From positions 15,167-64,969 of the forward strand of contig NZ_LODL01000040.1 of the NCBI RefSeq assembly GCF_001551835.1: a DNA stretch of 49,803 nucleotides. The letters are read 5' to 3'. The number at the start of each line of letters is the position of its first letter. The first letter of the stretch is position 1. A model generated the notes under the pieces. That model had not been told where the DNA came from, ran no database searches, and saw nothing but the letters and a program-made list of their open reading frames with translations. Made by a program: the position numbers and the translations under genes. The stretch is from Dechloromonas denitrificans (GTDB taxonomy: Bacteria > Pseudomonadota > Gammaproteobacteria > Burkholderiales > Rhodocyclaceae). Shown in pieces: positions 1-8,819 of the stretch.

Positions 1-4
1 CTAG

Positions 5-13
5 TCTCTCCTT
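5..13 (-). promoter_or_regulatory. Ribosome binding site of an off-window divergent gene
   Basis: Read on the minus strand this is AAGGAGAGA, a near-perfect Shine-Dalgarno sequence placed a few bases before the left edge. It implies that a minus-strand gene starts just outside the window, divergent from the TetR gene. The target gene itself is not visible. A TetR regulator divergent from a transporter or efflux gene is a common arrangement, so that is the best guess. Confidence 0.5.
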
Positions 14-49
14 AACCTTCAGTTAGTTATCCTGCCATTATCCACCTGT

Positions 50-78
50 TTGACAGATGGCAAAGCAATCCGCACAAT
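50..78 (+). promoter_or_regulatory. Sigma-70 promoter of the TetR gene
   Basis: A perfect -35 box TTGACA (50-55) is followed after 17 bp by CACAAT (73-78, 4 of 6 to consensus). The start of transcription would fall near base 85, inside the repeat cluster at 81-120, which suits autorepression. Confidence 0.6.
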
Positions 79-80
79 GA

Positions 81-120
81 CCATACTGTGTCGTATGGAA
101 AAGCGTACGGTAGCGTATGG
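81..120. promoter_or_regulatory. Candidate TetR operator cluster
   Basis: CCATAC (81-86) and GTATGG (93-98) form a perfect 6-bp inverted repeat with a 6-bp spacer. The half-site CGTAYGG then recurs at 92-98, 104-110 and 114-120. The last copy contains the ATG start codon at 117. The position, between the -10 box and the start codon, fits an autoregulatory TetR operator; the identity of the bound protein is inferred. Confidence 0.5.
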
Positions 121-728
121 AAAATATAACTGTCAAGCCCCAACCTCGAGCCGCGCGCCGCAAGCCCGTCTCATCACGCACGCAACTCGACCGCAATGAC
201 TGGGTCGAGGCGGCTATTGACGTGCTCGCCACGGAAGGCGTCACCGGCCTGCGTGTCGAAGTGCTGGCCAAGCGCTGCGGCGTGACCAAGGGAAGTTTCT
301 ACTGGCACTTCAAGGATCGTCAAGACCTGCTGACTGCCGTCCTCGAGCGCTGGAAAGAAGGACGCATCCGCGACATCGAAAAAATAACGACGGTAGCTCC
401 CGGCCAGGAACGCGACCAGTTGCATTACGCCATCGAAGTTTATGGCGCGAGCCGAAATCGCAAGGGAATGTCGATCGAGCTGGCCGTCCGCGACTGGGCC
501 AGACATGACAGCCTGGCAGGAAAAATCGTCGAAGCGGTTGACCTGTATCGGCTGGAATGCACGCGCAAGCTGTTTGTTGCGGCCGGAATGTCCGACGCCG
601 AAGCCAAAAGCCGCAGCCTGCTGCTCTACGCCTGCGTTTTCGGGCTTTCATTAATGCATTACAGCCCGTTTGACGACAATCTCGGCGATCTGAAGCAACG
701 CATCGCCGAACGGATTGTCTCCGGTTAA
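117..728 (+). CDS. TetR/AcrR-family transcriptional regulator
   Basis: A 203-residue regulator. The N-terminal TetR helix-turn-helix spans about residues 29-75 and ends in the typical GVTKGSFYWHFKDRQDLL signature of the recognition helix and following helix. The remainder is the helical ligand-binding and dimerisation half, which has too little family conservation to name a ligand. A basic tail of about 25 residues precedes the DNA-binding domain. The ATG lies inside a repeat cluster and has no good Shine-Dalgarno sequence, so the start is moderately certain. It converges with the Mla-type operon and overlaps its last gene by 4 bp at the stop codons. The likely target is the divergent gene beyond the left edge. 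Confidence 0.9.
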   Translation: MENITVKPQPRAARRKPVSSRTQLDRNDWVEAAIDVLATEGVTGLRVEVLAKRCGVTKGSFYWHFKDRQDLLTAVLERWKEGRIRDIEKITTVAPGQERDQLHYAIEVYGASRNRKGMSIELAVRDWARHDSLAGKIVEAVDLYRLECTRKLFVAAGMSDAEAKSRSLLLYACVFGLSLMHYSPFDDNLGDLKQRIAERIVSG

Positions 729-1333
729 AGCTGGCAGTTCCGCAGTTGGCCAGCGGCGACCGACTCTTGTTCCCAGTCATTGATTGCTGCGGTCAACTGC
801 CCGACCAGAGCCGTTAACGCCTTGACGCCCCCCTGGGCATCGGCGCTGGCGGCGGCCTGCTCCAAGTGAATGGTCCGTTCGGCCAATCGAGCCCGGGACT
901 TGTCCAGCCACTGGACGCGCCCCTGAATCTGCGCACGGCTCTGTACAGGCGTTTCGAAAACCTGACTGAATTCGTCGATTTCCAGGCGGACAACGCAATT
1001 GCTTCGCCCCTGCCCGGCCGCAACCAGACCCAGATCGCGCACCAGACCGAGCTGGATCATCTGGGCGGGTGGTCCGGCCCAGCGCGCCCGCGCATACTCA
1101 CGTAATCTGGCGGGGTCGCTGTAGGCCAGACGATAGTTGATCCCCAGCGCGTCGAACCAGAGCGGCGCCCTGACCTCAACGGCCATCGGCGACGGACGCT
1201 GCCGGCGATCGATCTGGCGCTCCAGACCTGGGCCAAGATCGTAAACAGCCATGGCCGTATCGCCGCCCCGCTTGCCTGCGGTAAAACAGGCGCTCAGGGC
1301 AAAACTCAGGAAAATGATGGCGAAGCGACGCAT
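725..1333 (-). CDS. ABC-type transport auxiliary lipoprotein (PqiC/DUF330-like)
   Basis: About 202 residues. The N-terminus is a lipoprotein signal peptide with lipobox LSAC, so the mature protein should be lipid-anchored. The body matches the ABC-transporter auxiliary component family, which accompanies MCE systems and whose best known member is the outer-membrane-anchored PqiC. The ATG at 1333 was chosen over longer in-frame starts because it puts the signal peptide at the N-terminus and lies one base after the stop of the upstream MCE gene. It is the last gene of the ppx-mlaE-mlaF-mlaD-like operon. The probable role is to link the MCE protein to the outer membrane during lipid transport. 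Confidence 0.8.
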   Translation of the reverse strand: MRRFAIIFLSFALSACFTAGKRGGDTAMAVYDLGPGLERQIDRRQRPSPMAVEVRAPLWFDALGINYRLAYSDPARLREYARARWAGPPAQMIQLGLVRDLGLVAAGQGRSNCVVRLEIDEFSQVFETPVQSRAQIQGRVQWLDKSRARLAERTIHLEQAAASADAQGGVKALTALVGQLTAAINDWEQESVAAGQLRNCQL

Positions 1334-1334
1334 A

Positions 1335-2261
1335 TTATTTCGCCCCTTCCACCGAAAAACCTGCCTCGCCCGGCCCCGGCGGCATGGCCGGGGCGCCGAA
1401 GACCAAGCCTTGCGGCGAATCTTCAAGAATGCGCAGGACCCGGCTCAACTGGCGCGAGGTCAGCGAGAAATCACTGGCCAGCTCGTTCAGGCGCGGCATC
1501 AGGGCGGATGCCCCACCGGCCGAAGCGTCACCGATCGCCACATCGAGCTTGTCGGTCGCCTGCTGCATCTTGCCGATCAGTTGCCGGGTATCCGACAGCA
1601 ACGGGCCCACCTCGCCGGCGGCCTGGCTCAGGCTTTTGACATTCTTGTCATCGAGCAGTTTTTTGACCTGCACCAGGGTACCGCTCAGGTTATCCAGCGC
1701 CGGTTTCATGCTGGCCGAGGCAGCTTCGAGGTTGGCCAGGGTTGCCGTCAGATGCTGGCGATTCTCCTCGCTGAGCATGGCATTGGCGCTGGCCATCAGT
1801 TGCCGGGCCTGGCGCAGCGTGGCGGTGCCGGTCTCGCCCAGTTCGTCGAAGAGGGACGGAATCATCGTGATCCGTGGCGGCCTCTCATCGTTCGGCTCAA
1901 GCGGCTCCATGTCCTTGCCGGTTTCCAGCAACAGGATGTGAGCCAGACCGGTCACCCCCTGGTAGTTCAGTTTGGCAATGGTGCCACGGGTCAGCGGCAC
2001 ATCCTCGCTGACCGAAATGGTGACCAGAATATTGCTGTAATCGTCCGGATCGAGACGGATATCGGTGACCTTGCCGACCCGGATACCACGGTAGCGCACC
2101 TGCGCCTGCGGATTCAGACCACCGATGTTTTGCTTGGTGACGACGATGTAGTCGTGCGTATCTTCCTTGCTGCCGCCCAGCCAGTAGATAGCGAGAAAAG
2201 CGGCCACCCCGAGCAGGATGACGAAGAGGCCGGCAGCAAAGGCGTGGGATTTGTTTTCCAT
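1335..2261 (-). CDS. MCE/MlaD-family lipid-transport protein
   Basis: 308 residues. One N-terminal membrane segment (about residues 8-27, AGLFVILLGVAAFLAIYWLG) is followed by a single MCE domain (about 38-118), including the typical VRYRGIRVGKVTDI stretch. The rest is a long helical tail. MCE proteins form periplasmic hexameric rings that carry lipids between membranes. This tail is longer than in E. coli MlaD (183 residues) and could extend the tunnel; that is inference. It lies between the ATPase gene (9-bp gap) and the auxiliary lipoprotein gene (1-bp gap), which supports a complete Mla/Pqi-type importer or exporter. No separate MlaC or MlaA gene is seen. Confidence 0.88.
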   Translation of the reverse strand: MENKSHAFAAGLFVILLGVAAFLAIYWLGGSKEDTHDYIVVTKQNIGGLNPQAQVRYRGIRVGKVTDIRLDPDDYSNILVTISVSEDVPLTRGTIAKLNYQGVTGLAHILLLETGKDMEPLEPNDERPPRITMIPSLFDELGETGTATLRQARQLMASANAMLSEENRQHLTATLANLEAASASMKPALDNLSGTLVQVKKLLDDKNVKSLSQAAGEVGPLLSDTRQLIGKMQQATDKLDVAIGDASAGGASALMPRLNELASDFSLTSRQLSRVLRILEDSPQGLVFGAPAMPPGPGEAGFSVEGAK

Positions 2262-2270
2262 GAATGCTTA

Positions 2271-3026
2271 TTAAAGCAGTTTCCGGCGGTCGGCGCCAAA
2301 AAAGCCAGTCACGAAGGGATGATCGACGGTCATCACCTCGTCTTTCGGACCAAAAGCGATGATGTGCTGATCGGCCAGCACGGCGACATGCGTCGCCAAC
2401 CCGGCCAGGGTATTGAGATCGTGGGTGACCATGACCACGGTCAGCCCGAGCTCCTTTTGCAGCGCGCCGACCAGATCGACGAAATTCTGGCTGCGATCCG
2501 GGTCGAGGCCGGACGTCGGCTCGTCGAGCAGCAGCAGTTCCGGCTCCAGCGCCAGCGCCCGAGCCAGCGCAACGCGCTTGATCATGCCGCCGGAAAGCTC
2601 GGCCGGCATCAGCTTGCCATGGGCCGTTTCGAGTTCGACCATGGCCAGCTTGAGGTGCACCAGCCGGCGAATCCAGTCTTCGTCGAGGCATTTCAGTTCG
2701 CGCAGCGGGAAGGCGATGTTGTCGAACACCGAAAGCGCTGAAAACAGCGCCCCTTGCTGGAACAACATGCCCAAACGGCGGCGCACCGCACGCTGCTTGA
2801 GCGGATCGGCGTGATTCAGGTCGAAACCAAACAGGCGAACACTGCCCGCATTAGGGTGCAACAGACCGAGCATCTCGCGCAGTAGCGTGGTTTTCCCGCT
2901 GCCCGAGCCGCCGAGCAAACCGACAATTTGCCCCGCCTCGACCCGCAAATTCAGATCGCGATGCACGTGACGGCCGGCAAACAGCGTATCGATGCCGCAC
3001 AGTTCCACCACCGGTGTCTGGCTCAT
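2271..3026 (-). CDS. MlaF-like ABC transporter ATPase
   Basis: 251 residues. Walker A is GGSGSGKTT (39-47), followed by the ABC signature LSGGM and Walker B LLLLDEPTSGLDP. The sequence is of the MlaF/Ttg2A class that powers MCE lipid transport. The ATG at 3026 gives the expected N-terminus and lies 2 bp after the permease stop codon, so the two genes are co-transcribed. A longer in-frame extension runs back into the permease gene and is rejected. It acts in the cytoplasm as a dimer bound to the permease. Confidence 0.92.
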   Translation of the reverse strand: MSQTPVVELCGIDTLFAGRHVHRDLNLRVEAGQIVGLLGGSGSGKTTLLREMLGLLHPNAGSVRLFGFDLNHADPLKQRAVRRRLGMLFQQGALFSALSVFDNIAFPLRELKCLDEDWIRRLVHLKLAMVELETAHGKLMPAELSGGMIKRVALARALALEPELLLLDEPTSGLDPDRSQNFVDLVGALQKELGLTVVMVTHDLNTLAGLATHVAVLADQHIIAFGPKDEVMTVDHPFVTGFFGADRRKLL

Positions 3027-3028
3027 TG

Positions 3029-4129
3029 CTAGGGCACCCCGATGTGACGGGTAAAGACGGCGAAGATGGCATCGACCAGAATCACCGTGGTAATCGCCGT
3101 CACCACGGCACTGGTCGTATTGGCCGACAGGCTCTCGGTGTTCGGCTTGACGCGCAGCCCGAAGTGGCAGGCAACCAGGGCAATGACAAAACCGAAGACG
3201 AGGCCCTTGCCAAGGCCGATCAGCAGATTGGAAACCGGCACGGCGAGCGGCAGGTTTTCCAGGAAATAGACCAGTGAAAGGTCCAGTTGCAGCATCGCCG
3301 CCAGCATGCCGCCGAACAGCGCGACACCGGAGGTCCACAGCACGATCAGCGGCATTGCTGCGGTCAACCCGAGAATTTTGGGCAAAACGACGCGAATGCT
3401 GCGCGAGATCCCCATCGTCGACAGCGCATCGATTTCCTCGGTGACCCGCATGACGCCGATCTGCGCCGTCATCGCCGAGCCGGAACGCCCGGCGACCAGC
3501 ACGGCGACCAGCACTGGCCCGAGTTCGCGAATGATCGAGATGCCGAGAATGTTGATGATGAACAGATCGGCACCAAAGCCTTTCAATTGCAGCGCCGACA
3601 GGTAACTGATCGTCACGCCAATCAGAAAACCAACCAGCGCCGTCACCGGCATGGCCTGGGCGCCGGCCTTATAGACATTGGCGGCGCACTCTTTCCACGG
3701 CATATCGGCCGGGTAGCGCACGAGGTGCACGAGGTCGAACAACAACTGGCCGAACAGGGCGATCATGCCGCGCAAGTTGGCGACGGCCTTCAACAGCAAG
3801 GCGCCGAGGAACACCGGCAGAATGAACGGCCGGCTCGGTGGCGGCGGCATGTCGTGCGGCAGTTCGGCCACCCGACCCAAGACCTGGCGATGCAAATCGG
3901 CGATCAGCAAGTTCTCCGGCCAGGCATTACCCCAGGTCCGCCAAAGGAGGACGGCGGCCGCGCTATCCAGCCGGGTCAAACCCGACAGATCCCACTGCTG
4001 GCTAGCCGCCGGCTGCGCCGTCAGCCGGCTCTGCAGATCAGCCAGTTCGGGCAGCATGGCGGCCAGCGTCCATTGCCCGGCCAGCACGACTTTCCCCGGC
4101 TCGACGTGCAAGCTGGGGATGCCGTTCAC
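3029..4129 (-). CDS. STAS-MlaE fusion permease
   Basis: 366 residues. Residues 1-95 form a STAS-like domain (DLSGLTRLDSAAAVLLW), and about 100-366 form an MlaE permease with the family motif RELGPVLVAVLVAGRSG (201-217) and MRVTEEIDAL (227-236). In E. coli the STAS protein MlaB and the permease MlaE are separate; here they are fused, as in some other MCE systems. Translation starts at GTG 4129, whose last two bases are shared with the upstream ppx stop codon (GTGA overlap). This strongly supports coupling and excludes longer starts. Confidence 0.88.
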   Translation of the reverse strand: MNGIPSLHVEPGKVVLAGQWTLAAMLPELADLQSRLTAQPAASQQWDLSGLTRLDSAAAVLLWRTWGNAWPENLLIADLHRQVLGRVAELPHDMPPPPSRPFILPVFLGALLLKAVANLRGMIALFGQLLFDLVHLVRYPADMPWKECAANVYKAGAQAMPVTALVGFLIGVTISYLSALQLKGFGADLFIINILGISIIRELGPVLVAVLVAGRSGSAMTAQIGVMRVTEEIDALSTMGISRSIRVVLPKILGLTAAMPLIVLWTSGVALFGGMLAAMLQLDLSLVYFLENLPLAVPVSNLLIGLGKGLVFGFVIALVACHFGLRVKPNTESLSANTTSAVVTAITTVILVDAIFAVFTRHIGVP

Positions 4130-5628
4130 ACGCTTTTCCCTGGAGCGCGCGACTTGACGACGTATTCGCGCCCGACCTGGCGCCAGACGGCGGCCTCCTC
4201 GCCCAGCGCTGCGGCCGTCCAGGGATTGGCGGCCAGCCAGTCGGCTGGTAGTTCGAGCGCGAAACCAGTGCCGTTCGTCCGTACCCGCCAAGCCGGCAGG
4301 GCGCGGTCGTCACGGGTGCGATGCAGCAACACCGCCAGTCGCAAACAGAAAACCAGCCGCCAGGCACTGTCCACCGCAGGAATCCCCCCCAGCTTTTCCA
4401 GCTTGCCGCGATGGCCGAGCACCAGCATGGCCAGGCGTGCCTGATCCTTCTTGGAGAAACCGGGCATATCGGCGTAGGTCAGAATATAGGCGCCGTGCTT
4501 GTGGTAGGCGTTGTGGGCGACCGAAATGCCGATTTCATGCAGACGGGTCGCCCACGACAGGAACTGCACATCCGCCTCGGCCGGCGAACCGTCGGCCAAT
4601 TGCGTCAAGGCCGAGAGTGCGGTCGCCTCCACCCGTTCCACCTGATCCGCCTCGGCCTGGTAACGGCGGCGAAACTGCGCCACCGTCGAGTCGCGCATGT
4701 CGTGGTGATGAAAACGGCCGAGCAGGTCATAGAGCACGCCCAGGCGCAGCGCGCCGTCGGCATAGGTCATGCGCTCGATGCCCAGCTCCTCGAAAATCGC
4801 CGACATGATGGCAATGCCGCCCGGCAGCACCGGCAAGCGATCCCCCTTGACCCCCGGCAGATCGAGCGCCTCGGCCGACCCCGCCTTGACCAGCAGCAGG
4901 CAGAGCTTGTCCAGCCCCTCGCGGGTGATGCCGCTCTCGCCATTCGGGTTCATGTTGTTCATTTCCAGGATATCGGCGATCGCCCGCGCCGTTCCCGACG
5001 AGCCGACCGCCTCTTTCCAGCCCAAGCGCTGGTAATCGTGAGCGATCAGTTCAATTTCCTTGGCCGCCGCGATCTGCGCCTCGCGCAAACGCTTCTTATC
5101 GATCTTGCGATCCGGGAAAAAGCGCAGCGTGTAGCTGACGCAGCCCATGTAGAGCGACTCCATCAGCTGCGGATCGTGCCGCTTGCCGATGATGAACTCA
5201 GTCGAGCCACCGCCGATATCGACGACCAGGCGCTTATGGGCGACTGACGGCAGCGAGTGCGAAGCACCGATATAGATCAGTCGCGCCTCTTCGCGGCCGG
5301 CGATGATTTCGATCGGGAAACCGAGCGCCTCCTCGGCCAGCGGCAAAAAATCCATCGCGTTCTTGGCGACGCGCAGGGTATTAGTCGCCACCGCCCGCAC
5401 CGCCCCGTTATCCAGGCCGCGCAGGCGCTCGCCGAAGCGGCGCAGGCCGTCCAGCGCGCGCGCCTGCGATGGCGCGTCAAGGCGCTTGTCGGCAGTCAAG
5501 CCGGAGGCGAGTCGCACCGGCTCCTTCATGGAGTCCAATGTGTAGATCTGGTCATCGACCACCCGTCCGACTTGCAGACGGAAGCTATTGGAACCTAAAT
5601 CGACAGCGGCAACGGTTTCGTAAATCAT
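4126..5628 (-). CDS. ppx: Exopolyphosphatase / guanosine pentaphosphatase (Ppx/GppA)
   Basis: 500 residues, the normal length for this family. The actin-like ASKHA ATPase motifs are clear: VDLGSNSFRLQVG near the N-terminus and VVDIGGGSTEFI in the middle. The C-terminal half resembles the HD-like helical domain of long Ppx proteins. The enzyme removes terminal phosphates from polyphosphate and possibly converts pppGpp to ppGpp; which reaction dominates cannot be read from the sequence. The ATG at 5628 begins directly with the conserved core. It heads the operon and overlaps the STAS-MlaE gene by 4 bp, an unusual pairing of polyphosphate metabolism with lipid transport. Confidence 0.9.
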   Translation of the reverse strand: MIYETVAAVDLGSNSFRLQVGRVVDDQIYTLDSMKEPVRLASGLTADKRLDAPSQARALDGLRRFGERLRGLDNGAVRAVATNTLRVAKNAMDFLPLAEEALGFPIEIIAGREEARLIYIGASHSLPSVAHKRLVVDIGGGSTEFIIGKRHDPQLMESLYMGCVSYTLRFFPDRKIDKKRLREAQIAAAKEIELIAHDYQRLGWKEAVGSSGTARAIADILEMNNMNPNGESGITREGLDKLCLLLVKAGSAEALDLPGVKGDRLPVLPGGIAIMSAIFEELGIERMTYADGALRLGVLYDLLGRFHHHDMRDSTVAQFRRRYQAEADQVERVEATALSALTQLADGSPAEADVQFLSWATRLHEIGISVAHNAYHKHGAYILTYADMPGFSKKDQARLAMLVLGHRGKLEKLGGIPAVDSAWRLVFCLRLAVLLHRTRDDRALPAWRVRTNGTGFALELPADWLAANPWTAAALGEEAAVWRQVGREYVVKSRAPGKSV

Positions 5629-5710
5629 CGGTTTGAAACAACGGGAAAGGTAGCTCTGGCGGCCATTCTAACACCCTGCCCCGGCCCGGATTCCGACAAG
5701 GCAGGCGCAA

Positions 5711-5742
5711 AAAAGCCCGCCGGTTTGCGCCGACGGGCTTTT
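5711..5742 (-). terminator. Rho-independent terminator after prpE
   Basis: Arms AAAAGCCCGCCGG (5711-5723) and CCGACGGGCTTTT (5730-5742) pair with one mismatch around a 6-base loop. Read on the minus strand the hairpin ends in a run of six T. It lies 18 bp beyond the prpE stop and isolates prpE from ppx. Confidence 0.85.
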
Positions 5743-5760
5743 GACGAACGACAAGGGCGT

Positions 5761-7653
5761 TTAGCTGGCCAGTGCGTTCTTGATCTGCTCCAGCGTGGAC
5801 GGATCGTCGATCGTCGTCAGATCGCCCGGATCGCGGCCTTCAGCCAGCGCCTGCAGCGAACGGCGCAGCATCTTGCCGGAACGGGTCTTCGGCAGACCGG
5901 TCACGAAGTGCACGCGGGCCGGACGGCCAATGGCACCGAGAATGCCATCGACCGTGCCGAACACTTCCTTCTCCAGCGCCTTGACCAGTTCCGGTGTCGC
6001 CACCTTGGAGGCGTCCTTGACCACGGCAAAGGCCATCGGCACTTGGCCCTTCAGCTTGTCCTCGACGCCAACCACGGCCACTTCGGCAATTGCCGGGTGG
6101 TTCTGGATCGCTTCCTCGATTTCACGGGTGCCCAGACGGTGACCGGCGACGTTGATCACGTCGTCGGTACGGCCGAGGATGGTGAAGTAACCGTCGTCGT
6201 CCTTGATCGCCCAGTCGTAGGAGGAATAAACCAGCGGCTCCTTGAACAGCGTGAAGTAGGTCGACACGAAACGGTCGTCCTGCCCCCAGACGGTAGACAG
6301 GCAGCCCGGCGGCAACGGCGGGATGACGGCGGCGATGCCCTTTTCGTTGGCGTCGCAGACCGAACCGTCTTCGCGGAAGATCTGCAGGTTGTAGCCGTAG
6401 ACCGGGAAGGACGGCGAACCGTATTTGATCGGGGTCTTTTCGACGCCCGGCAAGGCGGCCAGCATCGGCCAGCCGGTTTCGGTCTGCCAGTAGTTGTCGA
6501 TGACCGGCTTTTGCAGTTCGGTCATGAACCACTCGTGGGTCGGCTGATCAAGCGGCTCACCGGCCATGAAGACGTGCTTCAGGGACGACAGATCGTACTT
6601 GTGCATGAAGGCCGGATCCTGCTTCTTCAGCACGCGAGCCGCGGTCGGCGCCGAGAACATCACGCTGACCTTGTACTTCTCGACGATCTGCCACCAGATG
6701 CCGGCATCCGGACGCAGCGGCGTGCCTTCGTACATCACGGTGGCCATGCCGGCGATCAGCGGGCCGTAGATGATGTAGGAGTGACCTACCACCCAGCCGA
6801 TGTCCGAGGTCGAGAAGAAGGTTTCGCCCTCGCCACCGCAGTAGATGTGCTTCATCGATGAGGCCAGCGCCACGGCGTAACCGCCGGTATCGCGCTGGAC
6901 GCCCTTCGGCTTGCCGGTCGTACCGGAGGTGTAGAGGATGTAGGACGGCTCGGAGGATTCCAGCCATTCGCACGGCACCTGGGCATCCAGGAACTGTTCA
7001 CGCAGGGTGGCGTAGTCGACGTCGCGACCGGCCACCTTGTTGAATTCCTTGTCCAGGCCACGGTCGACCATCAGCACCTTGGCCGGCTTGTGTTCGGCCA
7101 GCTCGATCGCTTCGTCGAGCAGATGCTTGTACGGAACGGCCTTGCCGCCGCGCATGCCGGCGTCGGACGAAACGATCAGCACCGGCTTGGCATCGTCGAT
7201 CCGGGTCGCCAGCGAACCGGAAGCAAAGCCGCCGAAGACCACCGAGTGGATCGCGCCAATACGGGTGGCGGCGAGGATGGCGAAGGTTGCCTGGGCAATC
7301 ATCGGCATGTAGATCAGGACGCGATCGCCCTTCTTGACGCCAAGGCTCAGGTAGATCGCCGCCATGCGCTCGATTTCGCGCTGCAGTTCGGCAAAGCTGT
7401 AGACCTTCTCTTCGTCGGTTTCCGTCGAAATGAAAATCAGTGCCCGGTCGTTCGGACGCTTGGCCGCATGACGGTCAACCGCGTTGTGACAGAGATTGGT
7501 CTTGCCGCCGACGAACCACTTGGCAAACGGCGGGCGCGAATAATCGCAAACCTGGGTGAACGGTTCCTTCCAGTCGACAAGCTGGGCCTGCTCGGTCCAG
7601 AACTCGTTCGGCTTTTCGATGGAATACTGGTGAAACTCCTTGTACGTCGCCAT
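5761..7653 (-). CDS. prpE: Propionyl-CoA synthetase (acyl-CoA synthetase)
   Basis: 630 residues, the length expected for PrpE. It activates propionate, and less well acetate, with ATP and CoA through an acyl-adenylate. The adenylation motif YTSGTTGKPKG is present, as are the acetyl/propionyl-CoA synthetase blocks WQTETGWPM and the C-terminal LPKTRSGKMLRR, which carries the catalytic lysine that is the target of acetylation control. GWVVGHSYIIYGPL is the conserved region specific to this branch. The ATG at 7653 is preceded by GAGGGAG; an in-frame start 30 bp upstream lacks family similarity. Upstream, 52 bp away, lies the response regulator gene and then acuI, so the three may form one operon for propionyl-CoA supply. 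Confidence 0.9.
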   Translation of the reverse strand: MATYKEFHQYSIEKPNEFWTEQAQLVDWKEPFTQVCDYSRPPFAKWFVGGKTNLCHNAVDRHAAKRPNDRALIFISTETDEEKVYSFAELQREIERMAAIYLSLGVKKGDRVLIYMPMIAQATFAILAATRIGAIHSVVFGGFASGSLATRIDDAKPVLIVSSDAGMRGGKAVPYKHLLDEAIELAEHKPAKVLMVDRGLDKEFNKVAGRDVDYATLREQFLDAQVPCEWLESSEPSYILYTSGTTGKPKGVQRDTGGYAVALASSMKHIYCGGEGETFFSTSDIGWVVGHSYIIYGPLIAGMATVMYEGTPLRPDAGIWWQIVEKYKVSVMFSAPTAARVLKKQDPAFMHKYDLSSLKHVFMAGEPLDQPTHEWFMTELQKPVIDNYWQTETGWPMLAALPGVEKTPIKYGSPSFPVYGYNLQIFREDGSVCDANEKGIAAVIPPLPPGCLSTVWGQDDRFVSTYFTLFKEPLVYSSYDWAIKDDDGYFTILGRTDDVINVAGHRLGTREIEEAIQNHPAIAEVAVVGVEDKLKGQVPMAFAVVKDASKVATPELVKALEKEVFGTVDGILGAIGRPARVHFVTGLPKTRSGKMLRRSLQALAEGRDPGDLTTIDDPSTLEQIKNALAS

Positions 7654-7705
7654 AAAACTCCCTCTAAAAAGGTTTTCCTGCACAACAGAAATTCGAGCGG
7701 CCTAA

Positions 7706-8818
7706 TTATTTTTTCATCGCGCGCTCGTTCAAACGGTGTTCGATCTCCGCCAAGGGCAAAGCCAAACCCAATTCTTGGTCCATCAATTTCAATAGCGGCA
7801 GCAATTGTTTGCCCAAGGCATCCAGATGCGGCAAGACGGCCTGTGTCCGGTTGGCGGTCAGTAGCTCGAGGGCATGGTGCAGCGAAATCGTTCGCGTTGC
7901 CGCCGCTGTACCCCCCGCCCCCGTCCGATTGCCTCCCGATTGCATGGCTTCGCGCATGCGCTGCCCGGCCAAGTCGAGCAACGAAGCCGCCGAGGCGACG
8001 TGGTCCACCGGCACACCAGCCACCCCGATACTGACCGTCACGCCAACGCTCTGCCCTTGAACGGAAAGACGGGCCACCTCAACCGCCTGCCGAACCCGGT
8101 CGGCAAAAGTTACGCAAAAGCTCAGGGCAGTACCCGGCGAAACGACGGCAAACTGGCCGGCGCCAAAGTGCCCGAGGCTATCTTCCTGACGCATCTTGCC
8201 GGCCAGCATCTTGGCGAAGCGATTGGCAATCTGCTCGGCCACGGCTTCCCCAAAGCGCTCACCCAGTTCGGCAAAGTCATCAAAACCGAGAACCATCACA
8301 CTGGTCCCCACCCCGTGCCTAGCTGAATGCGACAGCGCCTGCGCCGCCTGCAACTCAAGGTATTTCCTCGAATACAGGCCGCTGGCCGGGTCCTGCACCA
8401 TCGCTTCGCGCCCGGCATCCAGGTTTTCCTGGGCGCTGGTCAGGGCAAGCAAATTGTTCAGGCGCACCAGAATTTCGGCGCCCCCGACCCCTTTGGTGAT
8501 GAAATCGGAAACCCCCATGGCCTTGGCCTTGGCGCGCTCCTCTTCGGTTTCCTCACCGGAGACCAGAATGAACGGCAACTGCTGCAAGCGGCGCAACTTG
8601 GAGGTACGCACCCGCTCCAGCAACTCGTAACCGGTCAGCTTCGGCATTTGCAGGTCGGAAATCACGGCCTGGATCGAATGATCCAGCACCAGCGTCTGCC
8701 AGGCCGCTTCCCCGTCGGACTCCTCGCGCACTTCGTAATTCCCGCGCAGGTGCTGGGACAAAGAAGCCCGCACCACCCGGGAATCATCAACAATCAGTAC
8801 GTGCGGCAGGTCGGCCAT
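7706..8818 (-). CDS. Response regulator with degenerate GGDEF domain
   Basis: 370 residues. An intact receiver domain covers 5-125: acidic pair D11-D12, phosphoacceptor D55 in AVISDLQMP, S87 and K109. A GGDEF fold follows (about 140-295), recognisable from the GVTVSIGVAGVP strand, but the catalytic GGDEF motif is GAGQF (219-223), so diguanylate cyclase activity is unlikely. The domain probably acts as a binding or protein-contact module. The last 70 residues are helical and unassigned. The start at 8818 puts the receiver domain at the N-terminus and lies one base after the acuI stop. No histidine kinase is encoded nearby. Confidence 0.85.
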   Translation of the reverse strand: MADLPHVLIVDDSRVVRASLSQHLRGNYEVREESDGEAAWQTLVLDHSIQAVISDLQMPKLTGYELLERVRTSKLRRLQQLPFILVSGEETEEERAKAKAMGVSDFITKGVGGAEILVRLNNLLALTSAQENLDAGREAMVQDPASGLYSRKYLELQAAQALSHSARHGVGTSVMVLGFDDFAELGERFGEAVAEQIANRFAKMLAGKMRQEDSLGHFGAGQFAVVSPGTALSFCVTFADRVRQAVEVARLSVQGQSVGVTVSIGVAGVPVDHVASAASLLDLAGQRMREAMQSGGNRTGAGGTAAATRTISLHHALELLTANRTQAVLPHLDALGKQLLPLLKLMDQELGLALPLAEIEHRLNERAMKK

Positions 8819-8819
8819 T

